Positions 23,925 to 37,900 of a stretch of 64,000 nt of DNA are shown here, one piece after another. Within the stretch, counting starts at the first letter, position 1. Every line of letters starts with the position of its first letter. Under the pieces are notes generated by a model. That model was not told the origin of the DNA. It saw only the letters and a program-made list of their open reading frames with translations, and did no database searches. This DNA comes from Siphonodentalium dalli (Eukaryota > Mollusca > Scaphopoda > Gadilida > Siphonodentaliidae). Made by a program: the position numbers and the translations under genes. Location of the stretch: positions 128,079,605 through 128,143,604 of the forward strand of contig CP136064.1 in the NCBI GenBank assembly GCA_032622095.1, in the 5' to 3' direction.

Positions 23925-25011
23925 GCTTCGTTGAAAACCTTTCAGGATATTCTAGCCAATCGCGTATCAGCGTTGTGAAAACATATAGTAAGCTAGTTAC
24001 CACCGCAATTGACTAATTTGAATGTTGTTTTATCGTCGCTGAACATCACAGGAACCAAAAATGTCTCCATCGACGCCGAAAGTCGGTAAGAACATTATCA
24101 ACGGATGGTACAATGGATGGTACATCTAAGTATACACAGTTGCACACACATATCTAATATTGTTGCAATATAAAATATAAAAAAGACGTGATTATGAATA
24201 TATTATTCGAAAAAACATATTTAACAAATACAAAAAAATAAAAAACCTCATTGTGTATGAGCAGTTTGATAACAAAGCACATGACACTGAGATGATATAT
24301 ATATGTCTCTCATAATTATGCATGTACGTCTTTGCTGTTCCATTTGATTTATTACACTTTTGTGAATTTTTCCAACTGTGAACTTCAAATTAGTGGAGTA
24401 GATTAAGTCCAAATACAAAGCAATTGTTCAATTTGTAACTAAAGCATGAAAATTTGCACATATGTACATGTTCACATACTAATTGATATTGGATATGGAG
24501 CCACGCTGAAATATAACGTTAACACCTCTTTTAAGGGGTTTTCCGAATTTAAAGAGCGTTTCGTGATTATATAATTTATTAAATGTCGCAATTAATCGTA
24601 CCATGAAATACGTGATTTAAAATTCGGCATATACATTAAGTATGATTATGCGATATATAATGTCACATTTTTGGGGTAAAATTGTAACTCCCATCAAGAT
24701 GGCCGTAAAAATGGTAGCCGTAAGTGGATTTTTTTTTCACTAATATCTTATTGTAAACATATTTTATTCCAATCATAATAACATATATACATTTGACAAA
24801 GTGTTGACAATAAAAACAGAATAGGATAAATGATTATTGGATTGGAAAAGGGATTAAACAACAAGCCCAAGGGCTTTTGTTAAGTTTGCTCCCTTTTTTT
24901 TTTCGCGCCCACTCTTCATTAAGTGTAGAGGGGGGTCAGACGGGAAGGAATGGAAATATTATAATAATAATAATAATAATAGTAATGATGATGTTATGAT
25001 AGACAGGAAGA

Positions 25012-25047
<36 letters not shown>

Positions 25048-25732
25048 GAGAGAGAGAAGGAGTGAAAGAAGACGGAAAGAGAGAGAGAGAGAGAAAAGAA
25101 CATTAAATTTAACAGTGAAAAAAATGCGTTAAATTTTCATGAACACTCGGCAGTTGTAGCGCTCCTCCTCTCCCTTTCTCCCTCTCTTTCTCCCCCTCTT
25201 TCTCCCCCTCACTCACTCTGTATCTCGCTCTGTCTCTCTGACCTCAGCAGATTCATAAATTTTCTACGATTATTAAAATCATCATTATCATGTTATACAT
25301 ATCCTGTCATTCATATCATGTACTCTTCAACTTGGCCTCTTACCCTCTGCTCTTCTTATACAGTCAATGTCTTTTTCTTTTCTGATGAGATAACTCAACA
25401 TAAGTGATGACTCGATTGTTGTTAAATCCTCTTCAACCTCATCTATTCTAAATTATGTCATAAATAAACATTTGTAAAAAAAATATTATATATGTTCTTT
25501 GAGGGTAGAATTAAATATTGTTTAAACCAGACCTGTGCAAACTAAGTGAGGCATACCATGACTAATTAATATTTCAACTCAATGGAACCAAAATTGTCAC
25601 TTGGTCTGAAAATGGCTGCCAAGATGGCGACCAAACATGGGAAATGGTAAATATTGACTCAGCATGCCATGTAATCGCTTACAAGTTGTGGTCGATGAAT
25701 AAAATTGGCTATTCTGTCTTATATACTTTAAA

Positions 25733-28209
25733 TTCTAACATTTCTGATGCACACTGGTTAAGTGTTAACAATGTGACCACTGAAATTACCAGAATTATTG
25801 GATTTTTCTATCACAAACTTAACATAAAAATTGGCAAAAATTAACTTTTCAGGTTTTGGCCATTTATTCAAGTAAATGGAAGTATCTTTGGTATCAGAGA
25901 TGTTTATTGTTTTAATCTGTCTTAAATGCGTCACACGAATGTGTTTTTAGACAAAATTACTCAAGGTGGCTTCCAAAATGGCAACCAATTTGGTAAAACC
26001 AAAAAAGATGATTTTTGTTACATATATCCCGAACATTATTCTGTTCCCAAGAGTTAGAAAATTATAACTCACTTGTTTATTACCATGTTGTGCTTAATCC
26101 AATGACTACTACATGTTTCATTCTCTGAGGCATGACAAATTCCTTTTAAATGATATACTGCAGTATGGAATTTTGCCAAAAATGTCTTCTGGGACTCTGG
26201 CCATATTTTTGAACGGAAATAGGCAGAACGTCTAAACGAAATTGAGTGAAACCATATTATGTGGCTACTCTCGACAATTAGCATGAACATCAACTTAATA
26301 TATGGTGTATGTTTTTTTGCCGAATAACCCTAAAATGTCAATGTCAAGATCCATGACGAATTTCATAATGATCCTATCAAAGGTACGTCTTGTAGCCTTT
26401 GCCAAAGGATTTAGTCATGCAAAGAGTAAAATCCAAGATTGCTGCCATGCTTTATGGCCGAATGACCCCAACATGACTCGTTTCCATCTACATGTCAATG
26501 TCAACGCCCATGACAAATTTCATAATGATCCAACCAAAGGTATGACCTGTAGCCCGTGCCAAAGGATTTAGTCAGGCAAAGAGTAAAATCCAAGATGGCT
26601 GCCAGCGGCCATGTTTTATGGCCGAATGACCCCAAAATGAATTGTTCCCATCAGAGATCAGCTGAGATCAGTCTCCTACCCAGGATTAACCGCTGCCCGC
26701 GCCCATATGTTGCCCGCGCCCACACGTATTGCGAAGAAATGTCTCATTTATGTATTTGAGACGTTTGTAGGTTACAATTCATTCTGCATTATTCTGAGAA
26801 GCTGAACAGCCCAAATTCATTTGAAAATTGTCTAGATCAAGTTAGAATGAATTACAACTGACAAAACGCATCAATAAACGAAAGTGTCAATGACAATGTA
26901 GCTCAACTTGGAAAGGGACTAATTTCATGTGTTACAGTCAATGGAGCGATAGAAATGCGGAAAGTTGAAATGTCTAAGTAATATCAGATTATCAACATGA
27001 AGATATATACATGTATATATATAAAGTAAAATCCAAGATGGTTGCTGACAGCCGTATGTTTTTGAATGCAACTAAAAAACATTTGATAGCTTCCATCTAG
27101 TAAATCAATATCAAGATTAATATGAAGTTTGATGATGATCGGCTGAGGGGAGTGGAATGTAGGGTGTGCGAAAGGATTTAGTCATGCAGAGAGTAAAATC
27201 CAAGATGGCTGCCAGCTGACATGTTTTATGGTCGAATGACCCCAAAATGACTCGTTTCCCATTTACGTGTCAATGTTAACATCCATGATGATCAGACGAA
27301 AACTCCGGCCTGTAGCCCGTGCTAATGGATTGAATTTTGAAATCCAAGATGCCGCTGGCGGCCATATTTTTTTGCCGAATGATCCCAAATTGACTCGTTC
27401 CCATCTACATGTCAAGAGCCATGACAAATTTCATAATGATCAGACCAAAGGTACGACTCACTTGTAGCCTGTGCCAAATGATTTAGTCGTGCAAAGAGAA
27501 AATCCAAGATTGCTGCCAGCGGCCATATTTTATGGCCGAATGACCCCAACATGACTCGTTCCCATTTACATGTCAATGTCAACGCCCATGACAAATTTCA
27601 TAATGATCCGACCAAAGGTATGACCTGGAGCCCGTGCCAAAGGATTTAGTCAGGCGAAGAGTAAAATCCAAGATGGCTGTGAGCGGCCATGTTTTGTGGC
27701 CGAATGACCCCAAAATGACTTGTTCCCATCTACATGTCATTGTTAACATCCATGACACATTTCATTATTATCAGACCAAAGGTATGACCTGCACCCCATA
27801 CCAAACAATTTAGTCATGCAAAGAGTAAAATACAAGATGGCTGCCGGCGGCCATATTTTATGGCTGATCGACCCCAAAATTACTCGTTCCCATCTACATG
27901 TCAATATTAACATCCATGAAAAATTTCATGATGGTCAGACAAACAGTAGGACCTGTATCCCGTGCTAATCGATTGAATTTTGAAATCCAAGATGGCCGCT
28001 GGCAGCCATTTTTTTTTCTCGAATGACCCCAAAATGACTCGTTCCCATCTACATGTCAATGTCAACAGCTATGACAAATTTTATAATGATCCGACCAAAG
28101 GTACGACCTCTAGCCCGTGCTAAAGGAAATTGTTGACGAATCACACTCGCACAGATACACGCACGACGGATACCAAGCCATGACAATAGCTCAAACTCTA
28201 CAAAGTAAA
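25733..28209. repeat. unit 4 tandem duplication, left copy (2477 bp)
   Basis: This copy spans the right part of element copy A and the whole satellite block. It ends at CTACAAAGTAAA, where the sequence jumps back to TTCTAACATTTCTG. The left and right breakpoints share TAAA, a 4-bp microhomology. The jump removes the stretch that normally follows (GTTGAGCTAAAAATG) from this copy only. Confidence 0.93.
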
Positions 28210-30686
28210 TTCTAACATTTCTGATGCACACTGGTTAAGTGTTAACAATGTGACCACTGAAATTACCAGAATTATTGGATTTTTCTATCACAAACTTAAC
28301 ATAAAAATTGGCAAAAATTAACTTTTCAGGTTTTGGCCATTTATTCAAGTAAATGGAAGTATCTTTGGTATCAGAGATGTTTATTGTTTTAATCTGTCTT
28401 AAATGCGTCACACGAATGTGTTTTTAGACAAAATTACTCAAGGTGGCTTCCAAAATGGCAACCAATTTGGTAAAACCAAAAAAGATGATTTTTGTTACAT
28501 ATATCCCGAACATTATTCTGTTCCCAAGAGTTAGAAAATTATAACTCACTTGTTTATTACCATGTTGTGCTTAATCCAATGACTACTACATGTTTCATTC
28601 TCTGAGGCATGACAAATTCCTTTTAAATGATATACTGCAGTATGGAATTTTGCCAAAAATGTCTTCTGGGACTCTGGCCATATTTTTGAACGGAAATAGG
28701 CAGAACGTCTAAACGAAATTGAGTGAAACCATATTATGTGGCTACTCTCGACAATTAGTATGAACATCAACTTAATATATGGTGTATGTTTTTTTGCCGA
28801 ATAACCCTAAAATGTCAATGTCAAGATCCATGACGAATTTCATAATGATCCTATCAAAGGTACGTCTTGTAGCCTTTGCCAAAGGATTTAGTCATGCAAA
28901 GAGTAAAATCCAAGATTGCTGCCATGCTTTATGGCCGAATGACCCCAACATGACTCGTTTCCATCTACATGTCAATGTCAACGCCCATGACAAATTTCAT
29001 AATGATCCAACCAAAGGTATGACCTGTAGCCCGTGCCAAAGGATTTAGTCAGGCAAAGAGTAAAATCCAAGATGGCTGCCAGCGGCCATGTTTTATGGCC
29101 GAATGACCCCAAAATGAATTGTTCCCATCAGAGATCAGCTGAGATCAGTCTCCTACCCAGGATTAACCGCTGCCCGCGCCCATATGTTGCCCGCGCCCAC
29201 ACGTATTGCGAAGAAATGTCTCATTTATGTATTTGAGACGTTTGTAGGTTACAATTCATTCTGCATTATTCTGAGAAGCTGAACAGCCCAAATTCATTTG
29301 AAAATTGTCTAGATCAAGTTAGAATGAATTACAACTGACAAAACGCATCAATAAACGAAAGTGTCAATGACAATGTAGCTCAACTTGGAAAGGGACTAAT
29401 TTCATGTGTTACAGTCAATGGAGCGATAGAAATGCGGAAAGTTGAAATGTCTAAGTAATATCAGATTATCAACATGAAGATATATACATGTATATATATA
29501 AAGTAAAATCCAAGATGGTTGCTGACAGCCGTATGTTTTTGAATGCAACTAAAAAACATTTGATAGCTTCCATCTAGTAAATCAATATCAAGATTAATAT
29601 GAAGTTTGATGATGATCGGCTGAGGGGAGTGGAATGTAGGGTGTGCGAAAGGATTTAGTCATGCAGAGAGTAAAATCCAAGATGGCTGCCAGCTGACATG
29701 TTTTATGGTCGAATGACCCCAAAATGACTCGTTTCCCATTTACGTGTCAATGTTAACATCCATGATGATCAGACGAAAACTCCGGCCTGTAGCCCGTGCT
29801 AATGGATTGAATTTTGAAATCCAAGATGCCGCTGGCGGCCATATTTTTTTGCCGAATGATCCCAAATTGACTCGTTCCCATCTACATGTCAAGAGCCATG
29901 ACAAATTTCATAATGATCAGACCAAAGGTACGACTCACTTGTAGCCTGTGCCAAATGATTTAGTCGTGCAAAGAGAAAATCCAAGATTGCTGCCAGCGGC
30001 CATATTTTATGGCCGAATGACCCCAACATGACTCGTTCCCATTTACATGTCAATGTCAACGCCCATGACAAATTTCATAATGATCCGACCAAAGGTATGA
30101 CCTGGAGCCCGTGCCAAAGGATTTAGTCAGGCGAAGAGTAAAATCCAAGATGGCTGTGAGCGGCCATGTTTTGTGGCCGAATGACCCCAAAATGACTTGT
30201 TCCCATCTACATGTCATTGTTAACATCCATGACACATTTCATTATTATCAGACCAAAGGTATGACCTGCACCCCATACCAAACAATTTAGTCATGCAAAG
30301 AGTAAAATACAAGATGGCTGCCGGCGGCCATATTTTATGGCTGATCGACCCCAAAATTACTCGTTCCCATCTACATGTCAATATTAACATCCATGAAAAA
30401 TTTCATGATGGTCAGACAAACAGTAGGACCTGTATCCCGTGCTAATCGATTGAATTTTGAAATCCAAGATGGCCGCTGGCAGCCATTTTTTTTTCTCGAA
30501 TGACCCCAAAATGACTCGTTCCCATCTACATGTCAATGTCAACAGCTATGACAAATTTTATAATGATCCGACCAAAGGTACGACCTCTAGCCCGTGCTAA
30601 AGGAAATTGTTGACGAATCACACTCGCACAGATACACGCACGACGGATACCAAGCCATGACAATAGCTCAAACTCTACAAAGTAAA
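28210..30686. repeat. unit 4 tandem duplication, right copy (2477 bp)
   Basis: This copy is nearly identical to 25733-28209. Both copies carry the private variants GGCAAAAATTAAC, CTGCACCCCATACC and CATGAAAAATTTCATG, so the duplication is young. They differ at 26281 against 28758 (GCATGAAC, GTATGAAC); unit 5 also has the GTATGAAC form. Confidence 0.93.
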
Positions 30687-32884
30687 GTTGAGCTAAAAAT
30701 GTTATATTTAATTAAGAAAAGACACACACCGGCAGCGTTCGGACATCGCGTTGCGAGGGGACTGCACTCTGTTTTGCCGCAGCTTGCGATTTTCGCTGGC
30801 GTCATCATGCCCAGCTTGTTGACCATTGAACACGGGGGAGTAGAGTCTGAGCTGCATATAGACCCCTCCCATATGTGGATTTTGTGTGTGATTATGATAT
30901 ATGTGTAGAACTGTATCAGTGCTTCATTTGCCGGTTGTTTGCCATCTGGCTATTGGGGCTTTCTAGAGTTGTCGGTCATTGAATCCAAGATGGCCGCCGA
31001 AACTGAATATCTGACTTGGTAAATTTTAATCAGCAAGTAATCAGGAAGATTGTGAGGTTATAGCTATTAAGTTGTGCGATATGTCATTATATTACTAATT
31101 GAATACACCATATTTATTGGTATGAATAAATTTCATATATTCAAAATGGCCGCCAAAATGGTCACCGGAAGTGTACAATGACGCTTTTTCAGTAATATTT
31201 TCTAGATCACTTTTTGTTGTTTGAAACTGGTTAAGAATTGTTACTTTGTTTTTGCATTGTTTATATTTTCTGGTCATTGGGGCAATGAAATAAGACATTC
31301 TTGGTGTCCCTTACGATCCGTCAATAATTTGATTTTTACAGAACGCCAAAATAGCCGCCAAAATATGGAAAATTGTGAAGATTTCCCCGGTGTACCCTGC
31401 ATGTTGTGGTTGATGAATAAAATTGGCTATTCTACATTACCAACATGTCTGTTACACATTGGTTAATTGTTAGTATTGTAACTACTGGCATTGCCATAAA
31501 TATTGGATTTTACTCTCACAAACTTGACAATCGGCAAAAATTCACTTTCATGTTTGGACTATTAAAATGTAACTAACTTTGGTATGAAATGTGTTTATTG
31601 TTTTGAACTATTTTAAATGTGTCAAACCAAATTACTCAAGATGGCTTCCAAAATGTCAACCAACTTGGGTAAAATGTTCATTTTTCACATATATCCGGAA
31701 CATAATATTATGCTCTGCTGTTCCGAAAAGTTAGCAAACTGTGACTCACTTGGTTACTATGCATGTTAGGTCATTAACTGACAACTAAATATTCTACCTG
31801 ATTGTCTGAGTTCCTTATGAGGGTGGCGAACCCCCCCCCCCCTACCTCCGGAATCCGGCTTAAAACTTACCCCGGCATCCGGAATACTCCATAAAAGAGA
31901 GACGGCATCCGGCATACACTTTCTTCTCAAATGATACGAGGAATTAAATCGTGCGTGTTAAAACGCAACATGTGGTGCCTAGCTATATTTACCATTTATA
32001 ACCGATTCTATTCAATCAATGTAACTTTTCCACTATTCTAGTGTGGTGCACTCGGCGTTATACAAACTAACGTAGATTATCAACGTTTTAACCCGTCAAG
32101 CAGATGCCAGGTGGAAGTCAACTCTATCGGGGAATATAGCAAACCACAGGTCATCATTACGATCTATTTGAACACTAATATTATTAGTCACCCTCCCTCA
32201 TATGGGGCATGACAAATTCATTTTAAAATTGCAATATGGAATTTGGCTGAAACCTCTTTTGGGATTATGGCCATATTTTGAAAGGAAATTGGCAGACTCG
32301 AAACTGAGATGAACCACAATATGTGGCTATTTTGGCCCATTTGGATCAAAATGGATCAACTTGATACAAGAGCTATGGAGGCCATGGTGGCAGCCAGGTA
32401 GTTACTGTATGGTCATAGGTGGTGTGAATAGGAATACAAGGAGTTATTTTATGGTCACGAATGATGTTAATAGATATACAAGGGGTGGTCATGATTGGGG
32501 TGTCCATTGTGAGATGCATGAGATACACGTAGTTGCTGGATGGTCATGTGTGAGGTGAAGATGTGGTGTGACTGTATGCATGGTTGCATGGTTATGTGTG
32601 GATGCACGGGTATACACGATGTGACTGTACATGGTCATCTATATGTTGTTTATGTATATATGTAGTGATGGCAAACAACCGGCAAATTGAGAGACTGATA
32701 TAGTTATACAAAGATATCATAACCACAAACAAAATCCGCAAATGGTGGAGGGGGGCTATATATGCAGCTAAATCGCACCCAATCAACTATAGCCAATTCC
32801 CAAAACTGCTGCTTCAGAACAAGTTAGTGTTTTTTTTTTGGATTTGCAATAAAACGAGAGATATATAATAAGAGAACGATCACA

Positions 32885-32890
32885 TTTATT
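32885..32890 (-). terminator. poly(A) signal, nanos copy 4
   Basis: AATAAA on the minus strand, 210 nt past the stop. Confidence 0.75.
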
Positions 32891-33099
32891 ACTGAAAATA
32901 TAAACATCATTCATTCATATAACATTGACATAATATATAACATTGGTTCCATGCAAGGAATCAGTTCAATCACATGTAGTAAGCACTATACATATATGCA
33001 CACTGGCAAGCACGGGAACGGATTTGCACTATATTGAATACATTTTTGGTGTACGGTTGAGACGTACAAGTACGAGTCACTTCAGTCTCAGTAATAGAA

Positions 33100-33681
33100 T
33101 CACATGAAGGATCGGGTATTTCCGCCGTAGTTTTGAGGACAGTACTTGATTGTGTGAGAATCGTCGCCTGTCTTCCTGCAGATAGGACAAACGTACCGTC
33201 TCAGAATGGGACACGTGGTTTTGCCGGCCGAGTTCTTCAGCACGTGGCAGGAGTACACTTCTACGTCTTCGCCGTTGTTTCTGCAGAACACGCACAGAGG
33301 CTTTCTTGTCTTCTTGTTCTTAGACGCCACATATTCCCGGAGAACGTCACCGGAACACTGAACGTCACTTTCGTCGAGCGAGAGAAGTGTTGCGTCGAGG
33401 GTTTTGTAACTTCGTGCGGCTGACTGATACACGTCGAAATCATCGAGGTCGGTTTCAATGCCGTTGCGACGAAATTCGTCGTATGCGTTGCATCTTGCGT
33501 TGTCGAGCTCCAGCAGATCGTTGGTGTGGTCGATGGTAGTAGGCATCGTTGCTGATATGTCCTTGAGAATTGTGAACGGACTGTCAATGACGGTTGTCTT
33601 GCTTTCAGCTCTTGGAACGTAATTTCCGAATGGGTTCAAACTAACGAACATTTCTTCGGTATCATCAAGGAAGAATTCCAT
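33100..33681 (-). CDS. nanos: Nanos zinc-finger protein, copy 4 (193 aa)
   Basis: This copy is intact and full length with an unaltered finger. It has T8, C145 and R190 like copy 2, plus a private Q115 to R115 just before the basic KNKKTRK segment (121-127) that leads into the finger. Its C145/R190 state between copy 3 (S/Q) and copy 5 (S/Q) breaks any left-to-right gradient and points to shuffling. Confidence 0.95.
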   Translation of the reverse strand: MEFFLDDTEEMFVSLNPFGNYVPRAESKTTVIDSPFTILKDISATMPTTIDHTNDLLELDNARCNAYDEFRRNGIETDLDDFDVYQSAARSYKTLDATLLSLDESDVQCSGDVLREYVASKNKKTRKPLCVFCRNNGEDVEVYSCHVLKNSAGKTTCPILRRYVCPICRKTGDDSHTIKYCPQNYGGNTRSFM

Positions 33682-33764
33682 TGTAAAAACTGTTGAGTAA
33701 AACTGAGTCTGGATACTGAATGTGATGGTACTAGTTATCGTATGGTAATGGTTGTGAGAGCGGA

Positions 33765-33854
33765 TGACATTTGCAGCCTGTACCGGTCTATTTATTACAC
33801 TCTGGGCGTCCCCCAGTTGGTGCATGGGGGTTGACACCTGGTCAACTCCATTGG
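33765..33854 (-). promoter_or_regulatory. nanos copy 4 core promoter (variant initiator)
   Basis: CCAAT at 33854-33850, ATAAATA at 33795-33789 and the predicted initiator A at 33765. The initiator reads GTCATCC here and GTCATTC in every other copy, which weakens the match to YYANWYY at +3. Confidence 0.75.
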
Positions 33855-34937
33855 GCTTCGTTGAAAACCTTTCAGGATATTCTAGCCAATCGCGTATCAG
33901 CGTTGTGAAAACATATAGTAAGCTAGTTACCACCGCAATTGACTAATTTGAATGTTGTTTTATCGTCGCTGAACATCACAGGAACCAAAAATGTCTCCAT
34001 CGACGCCGAAAGTCGGTAAGAACATTATCAACGGATGGTACAATGGATGGTACATCTAATTATACACAGTTGCACACACATATCTAATATTGTTGCAATA
34101 TAAAATATAAAAAAGACGTGATTATGAATATATTATTCGAAAAAACATATTTAACAAATAAAAAAAAATAAAAAACCTCATTGTGTATGAGCAGTTTGAT
34201 AACAAAGCACATGACACTGAGATGATATATATATATGTCTCTCATAATTATGCATGTACGTCTTTGCTGTTCCATTTGATTTATTACACTTTTGTGAATT
34301 TTTCCAACTGTGAACTTCAAATTAGTGGAGTAGATTAAGTCCAAATTTCAAAGCAATTGTTCAATTTGTAACTAAAGCATGAAAATTTGCACATATGTAC
34401 ATGTTCACATACTAATTGATATTGGATATGGAGCCACGCTGAAATATAACGTTAACACCTCTTTTAAGGGGTTTTCCAAATTTAAAGAGCGTTTCGTGAT
34501 TATATAATTTATTAAATGTCGCAATTAATCGTACCATGAAATACGTGATTTAAAATTCGGCATATACATTAAGTATGATTATGCGATATATAATGTCACA
34601 TTTTTGGGGTAAAATTGTAACTCCCATCAAGATGGCCGTAAAAATGGTAGCCGTAAGTGGATTTTTTTTTTCACTAATATCTTAATGTAAACATATTTTA
34701 TTCCAATCATAATAACATATATACATTTGACAAAGTGTTGACAATAAAAACAGAATAGGATAAATGATTGTTGGATTGGAAAAGGGATTAAACAACAAGC
34801 CCAAGGGCTTTTGTTAAGTTTGCTCCCTTTTTTTTCGCGCCCACTCTTCATTAAGTGTAGAGGGGGGTCAGACGGGAAGGAATGGAAATATTATAATAAT
34901 AATAATAATAGTAATGATGATGTTATGATAGACAGGA

Positions 34938-34978
<41 letters not shown>

Positions 34979-37900
34979 TATATATAGAGAGAGAGAAGGA
35001 GTGAAAGAAGACGGACAGAGAGAGAGAGAGAGAAAAGAACATTAAATTTAACAGTGAAAAAAATGCGTTAAATTTTCATGAACACACGGCAGTTGTAGCA
35101 CTCCTCCTCTCCCTTTCTCCCTCTCTTTCTCCCCCTCACTCACTCTGTATCTCGCTCTGTCTCTCTGACCTCAGCAGATTCATAAATTTTCTACGATTAT
35201 TAAAATCATCATCATCATGTTATACATATCCTGTCATTCATATCATGTACTCTTCAACTTGGCCTCTTACCCTCTGCTCTTCTTATATAGTCAATGTCTT
35301 TTTCTTTTCTGATGAGATAACTCAACATAAGTGATGACTCGATTGTTGTTAAATCCTCTTCACCCTCATCTATTCTAAATCATGTCATAAATAAACATTT
35401 GTAAAAAAAATATTATATATGTTCTTTGAGGGTAGAATTAAATATTGTTTAAACCAGACCTGTGCAAACTAAGTGAGGCATACCATGACTAATTAATATT
35501 TCAACTCAATGGAACCAAAATTGTCACTTGGTCTGAAAATGGCTGCCAAGATGGCGACCAAACATGGGAAATGGTAAATATTGACTCAGCATGCCATGTA
35601 ATCGCTTACAAGTTGTGGTCGATGAATAAAATTGGCTATTCTGTCTTATATACTTTAAATTCTAACATTTCTGATGCACACTGGTTAAGTGTTAACAATG
35701 TGACCACTGAAATTACCAGAATTATTGGATTTTTCTATCACAAACTTAACATAAAAATTGGCAAAAATTTACTTTTCAGGTTTTGGCCATTTATTCAAGT
35801 AAATGGAAGTATCTTTGGTATCAGAGATGTTTATTGTTTTAATCTGTCTTAAATGCGTCACACGAATGTGTTTTTAGACAAAATTACTCAAGGTGGCTTC
35901 CAAAATGGCAACCAATTTGGTAAAACCAAAAAAGATGATTTTTGTTACATATATCCCGAACATTATTCTGTTCCCAAGAGTTAGAAAATTATAACTCACT
36001 TGTTTATTACCATGTTGTGCTTAATCCAATGACTACTACATGTTTCATTCTCTGAGGCATGACAAATTCCTTTTAAATGATATACTGCAGTATGGAATTT
36101 TGCCAAAAATGTCTTCTGGGACTCTGGCCATATTTTTGAACGGAAATAGGCAGAACGTCTAAACGAAATTGAGTGAAACCATATTATGTGGCTACTCTCG
36201 ACAATTAGTATGAACATCAACTTAATATATGGTGTATGTTTTTTTGCCGAATAACCCTAAAATGTCAATGTCAAGATCCATGACGAATTTCATAATGATC
36301 CTATCAAAGGTACGTCTTGTAGCCTTTGCCAAAGGATTTAGTCATGCAAAGAGTAAAATCCAAGATTGCTGCCATGCTTTATGGCCGAATGACCCCAACA
36401 TGACTCGTTTCCATCTACATGTCAATGTCAACGCCCATGACAAATTTCATAATGATCCAACCAAAGGTATGACCTGTAGCCCGTGCCAAAGGATTTAGTC
36501 AGGCAAAGAGTAAAATCCAAGATGGCTGCCAGCGGCCATGTTTTATGGCCGAATGACCCCAAAATGAATTGTTCCCATCAGAGATCAGCTGAGATCAGTC
36601 TCCTACCCAGGATTAACCGCTGCCCGCGCCCATATGTTGCCCGCGCCCACACGTATTGCGAAGAAATGTCTCATTTATGTATTTGAGACGTTTGTAGGTT
36701 ACAATTCATTCTGCATTATTCTGAGAAGCTGAACAGCCCAAATTCATTTGAAAATTGTCTAGATCAAGTTAGAATGAATTACAACTGACAAAACGCATCA
36801 ATAAACGAAAGTGTCAATGACAATGTAGCTCAACTTGGAAAGGGACTAATTTCATGTGTTACAGTCAATGGAGCGATAGAAATGCGGAAAGTTGAAATGT
36901 CTAAGTAATATCAGATTATCAACATGAAGATATATACATGTATATATATAAAGTAAAATCCAAGATGGTTGCTGACAGCCGTATGTTTTTGAATGCAACT
37001 AAAAAACATTTGATAGCTTCCATCTAGTAAATCAATATCAAGATTAATATGAAGTTTGATGATGATCGGCTGAGGGGAGTGGAATGTAGGGTGTGCGAAA
37101 GGATTTAGTCATGCAGAGAGTAAAATCCAAGATGGCTGCCAGCTGACATGTTTTATGGTCGAATGACCCCAAAATGACTCGTTTCCCATTTACGTGTCAA
37201 TGTTAACATCCATGATGATCAGACGAAAACTCCGGCCTGTAGCCCGTGCTAATGGATTGAATTTTGAAATCCAAGATGCCGCTGGCGGCCATATTTTTTT
37301 GCCGAATGATCCCAAATTGACTCGTTCCCATCTACATGTCAAGAGCCATGACAAATTTCATAATGATCAGACTAAAGGTACGACTCACTTGTAGCCTGTG
37401 CCAAATGATTTAGTCGTGCAAAGAGAAAATCCAAGATTGCTGCCAGCGGCCATATTTTATGGCCGAATGACCCCAACATGACTCGTTCCCATTTACATGT
37501 CAATGTCAACGCCCATGACAAATTTCATAATGATCCGACCAAAGGTATGACCTGGAGCCCGTGCCAAAGGATTTAGTCAGGCGAAGAGTAAAATCCAAGA
37601 TGGCTGTGAGCGGCCATGTTTTGTGGCCGAATGACCCCAAAATGACTTGTTCCCATCTACATGTCATTGTTAACATCCATGACACTTTTCATTATTATCA
37701 GACCAAAGGTATGACCTGCACCCCATACCAAACAATTTAGTCATGCAAAGAGTAAAATACAAGATGGCTGCCGGCGGCCATATTTTATGGCTGATCGACC
37801 CCAAAATTACTCGTTCCCATCTACATGTCAATATTAACATCCATGACAAATTTCATGATGGTCAGACAAACAGTAGGACCTGTATCCCGTGCTAATCGAT

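Larger units (their letters stand above)
17429..24859. repeat. nanos array unit 3 (7431 bp)
   Basis: This is a long-form unit. It shares with units 4 and 5 a short deletion in element copy B (CCCTGCATGTTGTGG instead of CCCTGCAAATCGCTTTGTTGTGG, near 21475), and ACAATGACGC. A local change in the satellite (ACATGTACGTCAAAGTC near 19040) is unique to it. Confidence 0.95.
24860..34793. repeat. nanos array unit 4 (9934 bp, internally duplicated)
   Basis: This unit is about 2.48 kb longer than its neighbours because 25733-28209 is repeated in tandem at 28210-30686. The rest follows the standard order. It has an expanded CT-rich tract near 25200 and a three-base insertion (GTCATCATGCC) near 30805. 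Confidence 0.95.
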
